From NCBI RefSeq assembly GCF_018130765.1, contig NZ_JAFCJZ010000022.1:87526-151525 (forward strand): a stretch of 64,000 nt of DNA, given 5' to 3'. A program made the position numbers and the translations under genes. The DNA comes from Bradyrhizobium iriomotense. Its GTDB lineage: Bacteria > Pseudomonadota > Alphaproteobacteria > Rhizobiales > Xanthobacteraceae. Shown here in pieces: positions 16,268 through 26,159 of the stretch. The notes beneath the pieces are model-generated. The model saw only the letters and a program-made list of their open reading frames with translations, searched no databases and was not told the origin of the DNA. Every line of letters begins with the position of its first letter. The stretch's first letter is position 1.

Positions 16268-16771
16268 ATGCTGAGCAAGGATCTCGCCGATCTCAGAGCG
16301 CATATGGCCGACAATCCCGGTGCAGTGATCGAGGACGTTGCGCGCGAGCGCAAGGTTACGCCGCGCGCGGTGATCGAGGCGCTGCCGTCGTCCATGGTGC
16401 GCGTCGGAGGCGGCGAGCATTTCGCCGCCGCCATGCAGGACATCGCGGAATGGGGCGAGGTGACGCTGATCGTCCACACCGATGACGCGATCTTCGAGTT
16501 CACCGGGGCAGTGCCGGCGGGCGAGATCGGCCGCGGCTATTTCAACCTGATGCAGCCCAAGGGATTGCACGGTCATCTCCGCCACGAGCGTTGCGCGGCC
16601 GTTGCGTTCGTCGAGCGGCCCCTCATGGGCAAGACCTCGGCCTTCATCGCCTTCGTCAATGCCGACGGCGGCATCATGTTCAAGGTGTTCGTCGGTCGCG
16701 ACGAGACTCGCGCGCTGCGCAGCGACCAGCTGGAGCGGTTCCGTCAGCTCGCAGACCGGATCGCGGCGTAG
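16268..16771 (+). CDS. hutX: HutX/HuvX-type intracellular haem-trafficking protein
   Basis: A 167-residue protein of the HutX/HugX/HuvX family, cytosolic haem carriers working with haem-degrading enzymes. Typical segments are EALPSSMVRVGGGEHF, ITEW-like DIAEWGEVTLIVHTDDAIFEF, GYFNLMQPKGLHGHLRHERCAAVAFVERPLMGKTSAF and the final FKVFVGRD. A GGAGGACC site lies before the ATG, 21 nt after hmuQ. Its place between hmuQ and exbB argues that it delivers haem to HmuQ. Confidence 0.9.
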   Translation: MLSKDLADLRAHMADNPGAVIEDVARERKVTPRAVIEALPSSMVRVGGGEHFAAAMQDIAEWGEVTLIVHTDDAIFEFTGAVPAGEIGRGYFNLMQPKGLHGHLRHERCAAVAFVERPLMGKTSAFIAFVNADGGIMFKVFVGRDETRALRSDQLERFRQLADRIAA

Positions 16772-16796
16772 CTTCTTTTTCTGTCGGGAGATCAGG

Positions 16797-17573
<777 letters not shown>

Positions 17574-17576
17574 GCC

Positions 17577-18023
17577 ATGGCTGCGAAGCTCGGCGCACGC
17601 ACCGGATCGCCGCGCAAGCGCGGCGACCTTGACGATCTCGACGTCACCCATGAGATCAACGTCACGCCGTTCATCGACGTGATGCTGGTGCTGCTGATCA
17701 TCTTCATGGTGGCAGCCCCACTCGCCACCGTCGACATCGGCGTCGAGTTGCCGGCAACTGCCGCCGAGCCGGCGCCGCGGCCGGACAAGCCGGTCTTCGT
17801 CACCGTGAAGCCGGACCTCTCGATTGCTGTCGGCGAGGACGTCATAGGTCGCGATGCGCTCAGCACCTCGCTCGATGCTGCCACCAAGGGTCGCAAGGAC
17901 GAGCGCATCTATCTCCGCGCCGACAAGGCTGTCTCCTATGGCGACCTGATGGAGGTGATGAACACCCTGCGCAACGCCGGCTATCTCAAGGTCGCTCTCG
18001 TCGGCCTCGACGGACGCAGCTGA
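17577..18023 (+). CDS. exbD: ExbD, TonB-complex subunit
   Basis: A 148-residue protein with a short cytoplasmic N-terminus, one transmembrane helix containing the functional Asp (EINVTPFIDVMLVLLIIFMV, Asp at residue 34) and a periplasmic domain. It starts 3 nt after exbB and overlaps tonB by one base, showing a tight operon. Confidence 0.95.
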   Translation: MAAKLGARTGSPRKRGDLDDLDVTHEINVTPFIDVMLVLLIIFMVAAPLATVDIGVELPATAAEPAPRPDKPVFVTVKPDLSIAVGEDVIGRDALSTSLDAATKGRKDERIYLRADKAVSYGDLMEVMNTLRNAGYLKVALVGLDGRS

Positions 18024-18856
18024 TGGCCGCCGCGAACGCGTTTGCCCTGCACGAGCCAATTGGCGAGCGTGAAACCGCGCGCTGGGGCGTATCGGCGGGC
18101 GTGATCATGGCGTTGCATGTTGCCGCTGCGCTGCTTGCGATGAGCTGGCTCAGGACGCAGCCGGAGCAGGGCGTCAGCCTGCCGGCGATCATGGTCGACA
18201 TGTCCCCGGTCACCTCGGCGCCGCAATCGACGCCGCTCGACCTCGCGCCGGGGCCGGTGATGGAGCAGGCGGACGCCTCGCCGCCGGATCAGGCGGCGCC
18301 GCAGGCAGTCGACGAGACCATTGCGCCCACGCCCCCGCAGGACAAGCCGGAGGTCGTTGCGCCGCCCGAGCAGAAGCTGAAGCAGGCGGAGGCGGAGCCC
18401 GCCAAGGTCGTCGCCGAAACCAGGCCCGAGCCGGTCAAGCCGAAGGTGGTTCGTCCCGAGGCGAAGAAGCCGAGCCACACGACGCCGGCCCCACGCACCA
18501 CGGCCTCGGCGCGCGCGGAGCGGCAGGCTCCGGCCGCATCGGCCGTGAGCGCGGGCGCATCGGCGGCAGCGATCGCGTCCTATAACCAGATGGTGGCGGC
18601 GCATCTGCAGCGCTTCAAGCAATATCCGCCGGCCTCGAAAGCCGCCGGCGAGAACGGCGTCGCGCGGCTGAGCTTCACACTCAGTCGCAGCGGGCAGGTT
18701 CTCGGCAGCCGTCTTGCCGGTTCGTCCGGCTATTCGGCACTCGACGCCGAGACCATGGCGATGGTCCGCCGGGCGCAGCCCTTTCCGGCGTTTCCACCCG
18801 ACATCACGCATGCCACGATGAGCTTCACCGTGCCGGTCTCGTTCTCGATCCGGTAG
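18023..18856 (+). CDS. tonB: TonB energy transducer
   Basis: A 277-residue protein with an N-terminal anchor (VIMALHVAAALLAMSWL). A long Pro/Glu/Lys/Ala-rich periplasmic spacer (about residues 60-180) follows. The C-terminal TonB domain (about 185-277) contains the YPPASKAAGENGVARLSFTL segment and ends in TMSFTVPVSFSIR. It overlaps exbD by one base. It couples the proton gradient to HmuR. Confidence 0.93.
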   Translation: MAAANAFALHEPIGERETARWGVSAGVIMALHVAAALLAMSWLRTQPEQGVSLPAIMVDMSPVTSAPQSTPLDLAPGPVMEQADASPPDQAAPQAVDETIAPTPPQDKPEVVAPPEQKLKQAEAEPAKVVAETRPEPVKPKVVRPEAKKPSHTTPAPRTTASARAERQAPAASAVSAGASAAAIASYNQMVAAHLQRFKQYPPASKAAGENGVARLSFTLSRSGQVLGSRLAGSSGYSALDAETMAMVRRAQPFPAFPPDITHATMSFTVPVSFSIR

Positions 18857-18866
18857 CGGCCTTCTT

Positions 18867-19055
18867 CACCTCGCCCCGCTTGCGGGGAGAGGTCGGATTG
18901 CACCTGGCGATGCGGAGCATCGTCCAGCGCAATCCGGGTGAGGGGGACTCTCCGCGAGTCCGTCTCTTACCGTGATCGTTGAAGCAGCCCCTCACCCCAA
19001 CCCTCTCAGCGCGAGCGAAGCTCGTCGCGCCCCCGTAAGAGCGGGGAGAGGGAGA
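18867..19055. repeat. Palindromic intergenic repeat, family B copy 2
   Basis: It begins CACCTCGCCCCGCTTGCGGGG and ends with CCCCCGTAAGAGCGGGGAGAGGG. The inner section includes GTGAGGGGG and CCCCTCACCCCAACCCTC. A middle insertion (near 18893-18935) makes it longer than copies 1 and 4. It lies between the convergent tonB and phytase-like genes. Confidence 0.8.
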
Positions 19056-19070
19056 AGAGAGAGCGTCGTC

Positions 19071-20426
19071 TTACTTCGCCTTCAGGAAGTCCGCGACTTC
19101 GAGCAGCATGAACTCGTCGTCATCGGCCTTGTTGGGATCGCGGCTGGAGGAGAACGGCAGGTTGTTGTCGTTGCCGACGATGATGTGGGTGTCGTCGACG
19201 CGGTCGACGTTCTCGATGGTGAAGAACGGGAAGGTGTAGACACCGTCATTGAGCGGCTTCCTCGCCTTCTTGTCGGGATCCCTGATCTTCATCAGGTCGA
19301 TATAGCCGATCTTGCGCACGGGCTTGCCGACATTGGCGTCCGTCAGCTCGATCTTGTAGATGCGCTTGAACTTGGCGAGATCAGGAAAGCAGTTCTCGCC
19401 GCGCTGGCCTTGCGGGCAGGCCTTGTCGGCGGTGCCTTCGCCATTGTCGCGCTCGATGATGAGGCCGGAGGCCTGATCGATCATGTTGAAGTCGCCGATG
19501 GCGTTGCCGTTCTGCTCGAACACATATTGCCAGTAGCGGCCGGTGAACTTCTCGGCAGCGACGTCGAATTCGAGGATGCGGGAGGCTTCCTTGCCGTCGA
19601 CCTTCTCCCAATCCTTCTTGTCGGCATCCCACAGCGGCCCCTCGAGCAGGCCGTAGAGGAATTTTCCGTCCTTCGACGCGGCGAAGCCCTCATAGCCCTT
19701 GGAGCGGCGGAGATTGACGTTGGTGTAGGTCGCGCCCGGGGCACCCGGGGTAGCCACCGCCCAGTTGTCCGGCGAGCGCACCGGCTTGCCGTCGGCAACC
19801 GTCTCGAACACGCCGAGGATTTTTCCCGTCTTGTCGGCCTTCAGGATGTAGGGGCCGAACTCGTCACCGATCCAGAAGACATCACCGATGATCTGGAAGC
19901 CCTCGGTGTCGAAGTCCGAGCCGGTGAGGTAACGCTTCTGGGTGTCCTCATGCACGATGCGGAAGGGGACGCGTCTGTCGGGATCGTGCAGGAAGACGGT
20001 CTCCAGGCGCTCGATCTTGCCGTTCGCCCAGTCCATCTTGTAGCGGTTGAGATACAGCATCGAATCCGGCGAGTTGGCGCGCGCGCCCATGCCGTTGTCG
20101 GTGATCACCCAGTAGCTGCCGTCGGGCATGTGCTTGATGCCGGAATGGCCCTGCAGCGGCTGGCCCTTGAACGGCAGCGACACGCCGGTCGGACGCTCAT
20201 AGGACTTGCCCATGACGGTGCCGAGCGCGTCGATGCGCTTGCCGGTCGTGTACTTGCCCGAGGTCTTGAGATCGGCGGGCGCATCCGCCGGCGCGTCGAT
20301 GAAGGTGGCGGCCGGCATCACCACGTGGCCGGCGAGCTTGGCCGGGAATTCGCCCTCGCTCTGCGCGAGCGCGGTGCTCGCGGTGAGAATGATCGTTGCG
20401 ACGGTGCTGAGAAAAGTCGCGCGCAT
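19071..20426 (-). CDS. Secreted phytase-like esterase (PF13449-type)
   Basis: A 451-residue secreted protein with a signal peptide (cleavage near ALA-QS, residue 22). It is a beta-propeller-like 'esterase-like activity of phytase' protein: segments QGHSGIKHMPDGSYWVITDNG, GDVFWIGDEFGPYIL and KGYEGFAASKDGKFLYGLLEGP contain the acidic residues characteristic of the family. The start at 20426 has AGGAG at correct spacing. Members are thought to hydrolyse phosphoesters, but the substrate is not established. Confidence 0.85.
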   Translation of the reverse strand: MRATFLSTVATIILTASTALAQSEGEFPAKLAGHVVMPAATFIDAPADAPADLKTSGKYTTGKRIDALGTVMGKSYERPTGVSLPFKGQPLQGHSGIKHMPDGSYWVITDNGMGARANSPDSMLYLNRYKMDWANGKIERLETVFLHDPDRRVPFRIVHEDTQKRYLTGSDFDTEGFQIIGDVFWIGDEFGPYILKADKTGKILGVFETVADGKPVRSPDNWAVATPGAPGATYTNVNLRRSKGYEGFAASKDGKFLYGLLEGPLWDADKKDWEKVDGKEASRILEFDVAAEKFTGRYWQYVFEQNGNAIGDFNMIDQASGLIIERDNGEGTADKACPQGQRGENCFPDLAKFKRIYKIELTDANVGKPVRKIGYIDLMKIRDPDKKARKPLNDGVYTFPFFTIENVDRVDDTHIIVGNDNNLPFSSSRDPNKADDDEFMLLEVADFLKAK

Positions 20427-20575
20427 GTGCGTCTCCTGTTGGCGGATGCACGCGTTATGCGGATGGCCTATTGCAGTTTTGTGAAACCGGGCCAAACGCC
20501 GCAGCTCTCTCCCGCCCCCGATCGAATCTCGCGAGGGTAGCCGCCGGCGCGGCGACCTCGCGAAATCCGACAAGG

Positions 20576-21583
20576 TTAGGCGATCTTGCGGGCCAGGAAA
20601 TCGCGGATCAGGGGAGTGACCTCGTCGAACCTGTCCTCGAGCAGGAAATGACCGGAGTTGATCAGATGAAATTCCACCTGGGGCAGGTCGCGCTTGTAGG
20701 GATGGGCACCGTCGGCGGGAAAGATGAAATCGTTCTTGCCCCAGACGATCAGCGTCGGCGGCTTGTGCTTGCGGAAGTAGGCCTGCACCGCCGGATACAG
20801 CGGCAAATTGGTTCGATAGTCGTAGAACATGTCGAGCTGAACGTCGTTGTTGCCCGGCCGGTCCAGCAGCGCCTGATCATGGATCCAGTTGTCGGGCGAG
20901 ATCCGGCTCGCGTCCGACATGCCGTCGGTGTACTGAAATTTAGTCGTCTCCAGCGTCAACAGCTTCATCAGCGCCTGACGGCTCGCGTCGGAGCCGTCGG
21001 CCCAGTATTGCTTGATCGGATTCCAGAACTCCTTCAATCCTTCATCGTAGGCGTTGCCGTTCTGAACGATGAGGCCGCTGATGCGCTCGGGATGCTTCAG
21101 CGCTAGCCGCCAGCCGACCGGGGCACCGTAATCCATGACATACATCGCGTAGCGCTTGACGCCGAGCTGGTCGAGCAGGCCGTCGACGAGCTCGCCGAAG
21201 CGATCGAACGTGTACTTGAATGACGCCCGCGGCGGCATGTCGCTCTGGCCGTAGCCGGGATAATCGGGAGCGATCACGTGATACCGATCCGCCAGAGCCG
21301 GAATCAGGTTGCGGAACATGTGGGAGGAGGTCGGAAAACCGTGCAGCAGCAGCACCACGGGCGCATCCTTCGGCCCGGCTTCGCGATAGAAGATCTTGAT
21401 GCCGTCGACGGTCTTGGTCCGATGGTACGTGACCGGATAGCCGCCGCCGCTTTCGGAGCGATCGCGTTGCGGCTTTGCCGCGGCAGCCGGCGCAGCCGCA
21501 GCAACGGCAACTCCGGATAGGCCAAGGATGAGGTGTCGGCGATCGAGGCCGGCTGATGGGCGTGTGATGTTCTCGGTGGTCAT
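20576..21583 (-). CDS. Exported alpha/beta hydrolase (epoxide-hydrolase/haloalkane-dehalogenase type)
   Basis: A 335-residue hydrolase. The N-terminus (DRRHLILGLSGVAVAAAAPA) is a Tat-type signal. The oxyanion motif is HGFPTSS. The nucleophile position carries Asp151 in YVMDYGAPVGW, not Ser, pointing to epoxide hydrolases or dehalogenases. The catalytic acid is probably Asp in IVWGKNDFIFP and the base His in NSGHFLLED. The start at 21583 has GGGAG upstream. It is divergent from a LysR regulator that may control it. Confidence 0.88.
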   Translation of the reverse strand: MTTENITRPSAGLDRRHLILGLSGVAVAAAAPAAAAKPQRDRSESGGGYPVTYHRTKTVDGIKIFYREAGPKDAPVVLLLHGFPTSSHMFRNLIPALADRYHVIAPDYPGYGQSDMPPRASFKYTFDRFGELVDGLLDQLGVKRYAMYVMDYGAPVGWRLALKHPERISGLIVQNGNAYDEGLKEFWNPIKQYWADGSDASRQALMKLLTLETTKFQYTDGMSDASRISPDNWIHDQALLDRPGNNDVQLDMFYDYRTNLPLYPAVQAYFRKHKPPTLIVWGKNDFIFPADGAHPYKRDLPQVEFHLINSGHFLLEDRFDEVTPLIRDFLARKIA

Positions 21584-21944
21584 GTCGATCTCCCAGTCAA
21601 ATCGGTGATAATTGTATTCGTCGGTCGCCGCGAGCCCGGCGCTGGATTCTGCGATGACGGCTGTCAATGCAGCCGGCGGCCGTGTGATCGGCGGGCTTGT
21701 GGTCGGTGCGCCAGGGGATGCCGAAGGCAGATCCAATTCCACGCTGCCTTCGCGCGTCAGGCCGAGGTGCCGCAATTGCGAGCAGCCGAATGCTGTCCGG
21801 CATTCGTCGGTTGATCGTTTTCCAGGCAAGCTTCCAGCCGTCCCATTCCAAATCCGCAGCAAGCTTCGGGTAACCGATTGCGACCGGCGGGATCAGTCCA
21901 TATGATCGAGAAGCTACTTCTCAGGTTACGGAAAGACGCGTCTG
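21584..21944. other. Intergenic region between hydrolase and LysR genes, no gene seen
   Basis: This 361-base stretch between two divergent starts must hold both promoters. Open frames on both strands have no recognisable protein character or ribosome site. No palindromic repeat family member was found. LysR-type half-sites (T-N11-A) are too loose to place by eye. Confidence 0.4.
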
Positions 21945-22838
21945 ATGGACCGGCTGGAGGCGATGTCGGTGATCATCGCCGTCAATGATACAGGAAGCTT
22001 CTCGGCAGCCTCCCGGCGCCTCCATATGCCGGTCGCAACAGTCAGCCGAACGGTTGCCGAGCTGGAGGCGCGGCTGAACGCCCAGCTGTTTCAGAGGTCG
22101 TCGCGCCAGATGACGCTGACCGATGCGGGGCGATCCTATATCGAGGCCTGCAAGCGGATCATCGAGCAGGTGGACGATGCCGAGAGGGAGGTCTCCGGCG
22201 AGTACAGAAGTCCGAGGGGCGATCTCGCGGTCACGTCGCCGTGGGGACTGGGCCACATGCACCTTCTGCCGATCGCGCTCGAGTTCATGGAGGCTTATCC
22301 CGAGATCGCGCTGCGGCTCGTCCTCACCGACCGCATCGTCAACACCGTCGACGAGAATATCGATGTGTCGATTCGGATCGGCAGTCTGCCGGACAGCAAC
22401 CTGATCGCGACCCGGGTTGGCTCGGTCCGGTTCGTGCTCTGCGCCAGTCCCGGATACCTCGCGAAGCGGGGGCATCCGAACGAGCCCGCCGATCTCGCTT
22501 CGCACGATTGTATCGGCGTCGACAGCCATGCGGCGCAGAAGAGCTGGAAGTTCGTCATGGACGGCAGCGAAGTCACGGTGCCGATACGATCGAGATTGAC
22601 GGTGAGCGATTCGGAGGCCGCGGTCGAAGCTGCCGTCGCAGGTGCCGGCATCGCGCGCGTGATGTCCTACAAGATGGAGGACGCGCGGCGTGCCGGCAAG
22701 GTTGTCCTCATGCTGGAGGAATTCGAGCAGGAGCCCTGGCCGGTGCATTTCGTCTATGCAGAGCGAAAGCCTGCGCCGCTCAAGCTCCGCGCCTTTCTGG
22801 ATTGGGCCACCCCGCGCCTCAAGGCTCGGCTTGCCTAG
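21945..22838 (+). CDS. LysR-family transcriptional regulator
   Basis: A 297-residue LysR regulator with an N-terminal winged helix (MSVIIAVNDTGSFSAASRRLHMPVATVSR) and a C-terminal periplasmic-binding-protein-like effector domain. Its sequence (RGDLAVTSPWGLGHMHLLPIALEFM; RIGSLPDSNLIATRVG) belongs to the large CrgA/DsdC-like group. It is divergent from the exported hydrolase, a usual arrangement for LysR target genes. Confidence 0.93.
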   Translation: MDRLEAMSVIIAVNDTGSFSAASRRLHMPVATVSRTVAELEARLNAQLFQRSSRQMTLTDAGRSYIEACKRIIEQVDDAEREVSGEYRSPRGDLAVTSPWGLGHMHLLPIALEFMEAYPEIALRLVLTDRIVNTVDENIDVSIRIGSLPDSNLIATRVGSVRFVLCASPGYLAKRGHPNEPADLASHDCIGVDSHAAQKSWKFVMDGSEVTVPIRSRLTVSDSEAAVEAAVAGAGIARVMSYKMEDARRAGKVVLMLEEFEQEPWPVHFVYAERKPAPLKLRAFLDWATPRLKARLA

Positions 22839-22843
22839 TTCTG

Positions 22844-23740
22844 TTACTCCTTCACCGCGCCGGTGAGCGAGGACACGTAATAGTCCACGAACAGCGAGTA
22901 GAAGATCGCGACCGGCAGCGAGCCGAGCAGCGAGCCCGCCATCAGCGCACCCCATTGGTAGACGTCGCCGGTGACGAGCTCGGTCAGGATCGCGACCGGC
23001 ACGGTCTTGTTGGCGCCGCTCTGGATGAAGGCGAGTGCGTAGATGAACTCGTTCCAGGACAGCGTGAAGGAGAAGATGCCGGCCGAGATCAGGCCGGGCA
23101 CCGCCAGCGGCAGCGTGATCCGGCGCAGGATCTGGAGCCGCGTGGCGCCGTCGACCAGCGCGCATTCCTCGAGCTCGTAGGGGATCGACTTGAAATAGCC
23201 GATCAGGAGCCAGGTGCAGAACGGCACCAGGAAGGTCGGATAGACCAGGATCAGCGCCAGCGGCGAGTCGAACAGGCCGAACTGCACCACGACGGTGGCG
23301 AGCGGAATGAACAGGATCGACGGCGGTACGAGATAGGCCAGATAAATGCCGAGGCCGACATAGGGACTGCCGCGGAAACGCAGGCGTTCGATCGCGTAGG
23401 CCGCCAGCGTAGACGCGATTAGCGACAGCGTGGTCGAGCCGATCGCGACGAGCATCGTCGTCTTGAGCCAGCGTGGATAGGCGGTGTCGAACAACAGATG
23501 CTTGATGTGGGCGAGCGTCGGCGAGGAGATCCAGAACGGATTGTGGTCTTTGTAGTTCATCAGTTCCGCGTTCGGCTTGAACGAGGTGATCGCCATCCAG
23601 TAGAACGGGAACAGCAGGATCAGCACGAAGCAGCCGAGCGGCAGGTAGATCATCATCAGCCGCCGCAGCCCGGAATCCCAGGCCATGGTGTCGGGTGCTG
23701 CCTTGGTGACGGAGGAGCCTTGCGCGACGGCGTCAGTCAT
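22844..23740 (-). CDS. Sugar-type ABC importer permease (MalG-like)
   Basis: A 298-residue permease with six hydrophobic segments and the EAA motif EECALVDGATRLQILRRITLPLAVPGL facing the ATPase. It overlaps the upstream permease gene by 8 bases. The same block has a second permease and a solute-binding protein but no ATPase; a shared MsmX/UgpC-type ATPase elsewhere would be needed. Substrate unknown. Confidence 0.92.
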   Translation of the reverse strand: MTDAVAQGSSVTKAAPDTMAWDSGLRRLMMIYLPLGCFVLILLFPFYWMAITSFKPNAELMNYKDHNPFWISSPTLAHIKHLLFDTAYPRWLKTTMLVAIGSTTLSLIASTLAAYAIERLRFRGSPYVGLGIYLAYLVPPSILFIPLATVVVQFGLFDSPLALILVYPTFLVPFCTWLLIGYFKSIPYELEECALVDGATRLQILRRITLPLAVPGLISAGIFSFTLSWNEFIYALAFIQSGANKTVPVAILTELVTGDVYQWGALMAGSLLGSLPVAIFYSLFVDYYVSSLTGAVKE

Positions 23741-24689
23741 TGGCCTCTCCCTGCTGCCATTTGCGGCGCGCCAGGCCGAAATAGGAGAACAGCGTCGCGA
23801 ACACCAGGAACGGGATCATCGACACTGCGATCGCGGCGCCTTCGCCGAGCTCGCCGCCGGCGATGCCGCGCTGGAAGGCCAGCGTCGCCAGCAAATGGGT
23901 TGAGTTCACCGGACCGCCGCGGGTGATGGCGTAGACGAGCTGGAAGTCGGTGAAGGTGAAGATGATCGAGAACGTCATGACGATGGCGAGGATCGGCATC
24001 ATCATCGGAAAGGTGATGTAGCGGAAGCGCTGCCAGGCGCTGGCGCCGTCGAGCATCGCGGCCTCGTAGAGCGAGGGAGAGATGGTCTGCAGGCCCGCCA
24101 GCAGCGAGATCGCGACGAAGGGAATGCCGCGCCAGATATTGGCGGCGATCAGCGAGAAGCGCGCCGGCCAGGGCGAGCCGAGGAAGTCGATATTGCTGGA
24201 CCTCCAGTGCAGCACGTCGACCAGGAGATAAGAGATGATCGAGAATTGCGGATCGTAGATCCACCAGAACGCCAGCGCCGAGAGCACCGTCGGTACGATC
24301 CAGGGCAGCAGCACGATGGCGCGCAGCACGCTCTTGAACGGGAAATGGTTGTTGAGCAGCAGCGCGAGCCAGAAGCCGAGCGCGAACTTTCCGAAGGTCG
24401 CGATTGCCGTGTAGAACACGCTGTAGAACACCGCGTTCCACCACAGGGGATCGGTGAGCAGATACTGGAAGTTCTCGAGGCCGACAAAGATGCCGCGCCG
24501 CCCGATCGTGGTGTCGGTGAAGGCGAGCCAGACGCCGAGGCCGAGCGGATAGGTGAGGAAGACGGCAAGCAGCCCGAGCGCCGGCGCAAGGCACATCGCG
24601 ATCAGGAACGGCTTGTAGTCGAACAGCCGCACGATCCAGTTCGGCTGCCGCTGCGCCAGCGCGGGAGAAGAGAGGGTGGTCACGGACAT
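23733..24689 (-). CDS. Sugar-type ABC importer permease (MalF-like)
   Basis: A 318-residue permease with six main transmembrane helices; EAA loop YEAAMLDGASAWQRFRYITFPMMMP. It pairs with the MalG-like gene, which it overlaps. A palindromic repeat (24724-24809) separates it from the solute-binding gene upstream, so coupling within one operon is plausible but could be dampened by that repeat. Confidence 0.92.
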   Translation of the reverse strand: MSVTTLSSPALAQRQPNWIVRLFDYKPFLIAMCLAPALGLLAVFLTYPLGLGVWLAFTDTTIGRRGIFVGLENFQYLLTDPLWWNAVFYSVFYTAIATFGKFALGFWLALLLNNHFPFKSVLRAIVLLPWIVPTVLSALAFWWIYDPQFSIISYLLVDVLHWRSSNIDFLGSPWPARFSLIAANIWRGIPFVAISLLAGLQTISPSLYEAAMLDGASAWQRFRYITFPMMMPILAIVMTFSIIFTFTDFQLVYAITRGGPVNSTHLLATLAFQRGIAGGELGEGAAIAVSMIPFLVFATLFSYFGLARRKWQQGEAND

Positions 24690-24723
24690 TAGTCTGTTGT
24701 CCTGTTCTAAGCTTTCACCACGT

Positions 24724-24809
24724 CGTCATTGCGAGGAGCGAAGTGACGAAGCAATCCAGGCTGTCGCTGCGGGGACGGACTGGATTGCTTCGCTTCGCTC
24801 GTAATGACG
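24724..24809. repeat. Palindromic intergenic repeat, family C
   Basis: CGTCATTGCGAGGAGCGAAG at the left and CTTCGCTCGTAATGACG at the right are inverted, with inner arms GAAGCAATCCAG and CTGGATTGCTTC. It sits inside the ABC transporter operon, between the solute-binding and MalF-like genes. Confidence 0.85.
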
Positions 24810-24813
24810 ATCT

Positions 24814-26076
24814 CTACTTCTGCCGCCGGAAGTACCGCTTGCAGCGCTGCTCGGCTTCCGCGGCCGCGGCTTCCGGCGTGGCAGCGCCGGTGGCGACAGA
24901 TGCGCACATCTGAATCAGCACATAATCGGCGCTGACCGCACCGGTCGCGGTCGAGATCGGGCCCTTGTAGCCGTCATAGTAGGTGCTGTTCATCGTGTCC
25001 TTGAACAGCCTCACCTTGGGATCCTGCGACCACACGGCGGCCTCGGCATAGGCGGCCAGCGGCTGGGACCAGTAGCCGGAGTTGGCATTGAGCCACGGCT
25101 CGTACTGATCCTTTTCCATCATGTATTGCAGGAAGGCCTTTGCGGCGTTGGGGTACGGGCTGTGCTTGAACACCATGGCGTTCAGGGTCAGGCCCGCCAT
25201 CGGAGAGACCTTGGCGAGGCCCTTGGGCAGCAACTGATGCTCGCTGTCCTCGGCAATCGCCTTGGTTGCCGGGTCGTTCTTGAGCGAGAAGTACAGCGAG
25301 ACGCCGTTGGCCGTCAGCGAGATCTCCTGCGAGGAATAGGCGCGGTTGTTGCTGACGTCGTTCCAGGACGGCGTGCCGGCGATGAAGGTCGGATACAGCT
25401 CCTTGACCCAGTTCAGTGCGGCGATCGTCTCCTTGCTGTTGATGGTGACGTTGCCCTCCTCGTCGAGCAGGGAGGCGTTGTGCGACCACAGCGCCCAGTT
25501 GGCGAATCCGTTGCCGTCGCCCTTGGCATTGCCGAGCGCGAAGCCGACCGATTGCAGGACCGATTTGCGGTAGATCAGGGGACCCGCAGTGGCGCCGAAC
25601 GGCAGTCCGATCCAGGCCTCGCTCTTGTTCTTCTTGCCGTAGCGTTGCGCCAGCGGCAGCCAGCCCCCGTATCGCTTGCCGAGATAGTCGGCGACGTCGG
25701 TGAGCTCGATCAGCTTGTCGATGTAAATGTGCGGCGCGTCGGAGAAGCCGATGATGATGTCGGGGCCGGCGCCGGAATTCGAGGTCACCGCGGTCTGCTG
25801 GTTGATATCCTCCCAGCCGACGAAGTCGACCTTGACCTCGACCCCGGTGTCCTTGGTGAACTTTGCCGCGTTGGCGCGGAACACGTCCTCATCGGCCTGG
25901 ACGAAGCGCACCGGGCGCAGCATGCGTAGCGATGCGCCCTTCTCGATGTCGCGCTTGGGTGCCGGAACATCGGCAGCTCTAATGTTGGATGTTTGCGCTG
26001 CAGCACCGGTGGCCGCGAGCGTTGCAGCGGACAGGCCCAGCGCCAAGGCATCACGACGTGTGATGTCGTTCCTCAT
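24814..26076 (-). CDS. Extracellular solute-binding protein (family 1) of a sugar-type ABC importer
   Basis: A 420-residue periplasmic binding protein with a Tat-type signal (ITRRDALALGLSAATLAATG...AQTS). The mature part shows the family-1 fold: LRMLRPVRFVQADEDVFRANAAKF at the N-terminus, then DIIIGFSDAPHIYID and, later, NAMVFKHSPYPNAAKAFLQYMM. The start at 26076 follows GGGAGG. It lies between a 2-hydroxyacid dehydrogenase and the two permeases. The ligand is not predictable; the neighbour hints at a hydroxy- or sugar-acid. Confidence 0.92.
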   Translation of the reverse strand: MRNDITRRDALALGLSAATLAATGAAAQTSNIRAADVPAPKRDIEKGASLRMLRPVRFVQADEDVFRANAAKFTKDTGVEVKVDFVGWEDINQQTAVTSNSGAGPDIIIGFSDAPHIYIDKLIELTDVADYLGKRYGGWLPLAQRYGKKNKSEAWIGLPFGATAGPLIYRKSVLQSVGFALGNAKGDGNGFANWALWSHNASLLDEEGNVTINSKETIAALNWVKELYPTFIAGTPSWNDVSNNRAYSSQEISLTANGVSLYFSLKNDPATKAIAEDSEHQLLPKGLAKVSPMAGLTLNAMVFKHSPYPNAAKAFLQYMMEKDQYEPWLNANSGYWSQPLAAYAEAAVWSQDPKVRLFKDTMNSTYYDGYKGPISTATGAVSADYVLIQMCASVATGAATPEAAAAEAEQRCKRYFRRQK

Positions 26077-26159
26077 CAGTACCTCCCTATATGTTCCCTT
26101 CCCGGCGTTGATCGCCGGTGAAGGGTCTTTCCAGTTCCGGCGCTTGTTGCGCCGGCTGC

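Noticed and set aside
21605..21905. Forward frame in the hydrolase-LysR gap with a Gly/Val-rich start
   Set aside because: No ribosome site, no domain, and the region is needed for two divergent promoters.
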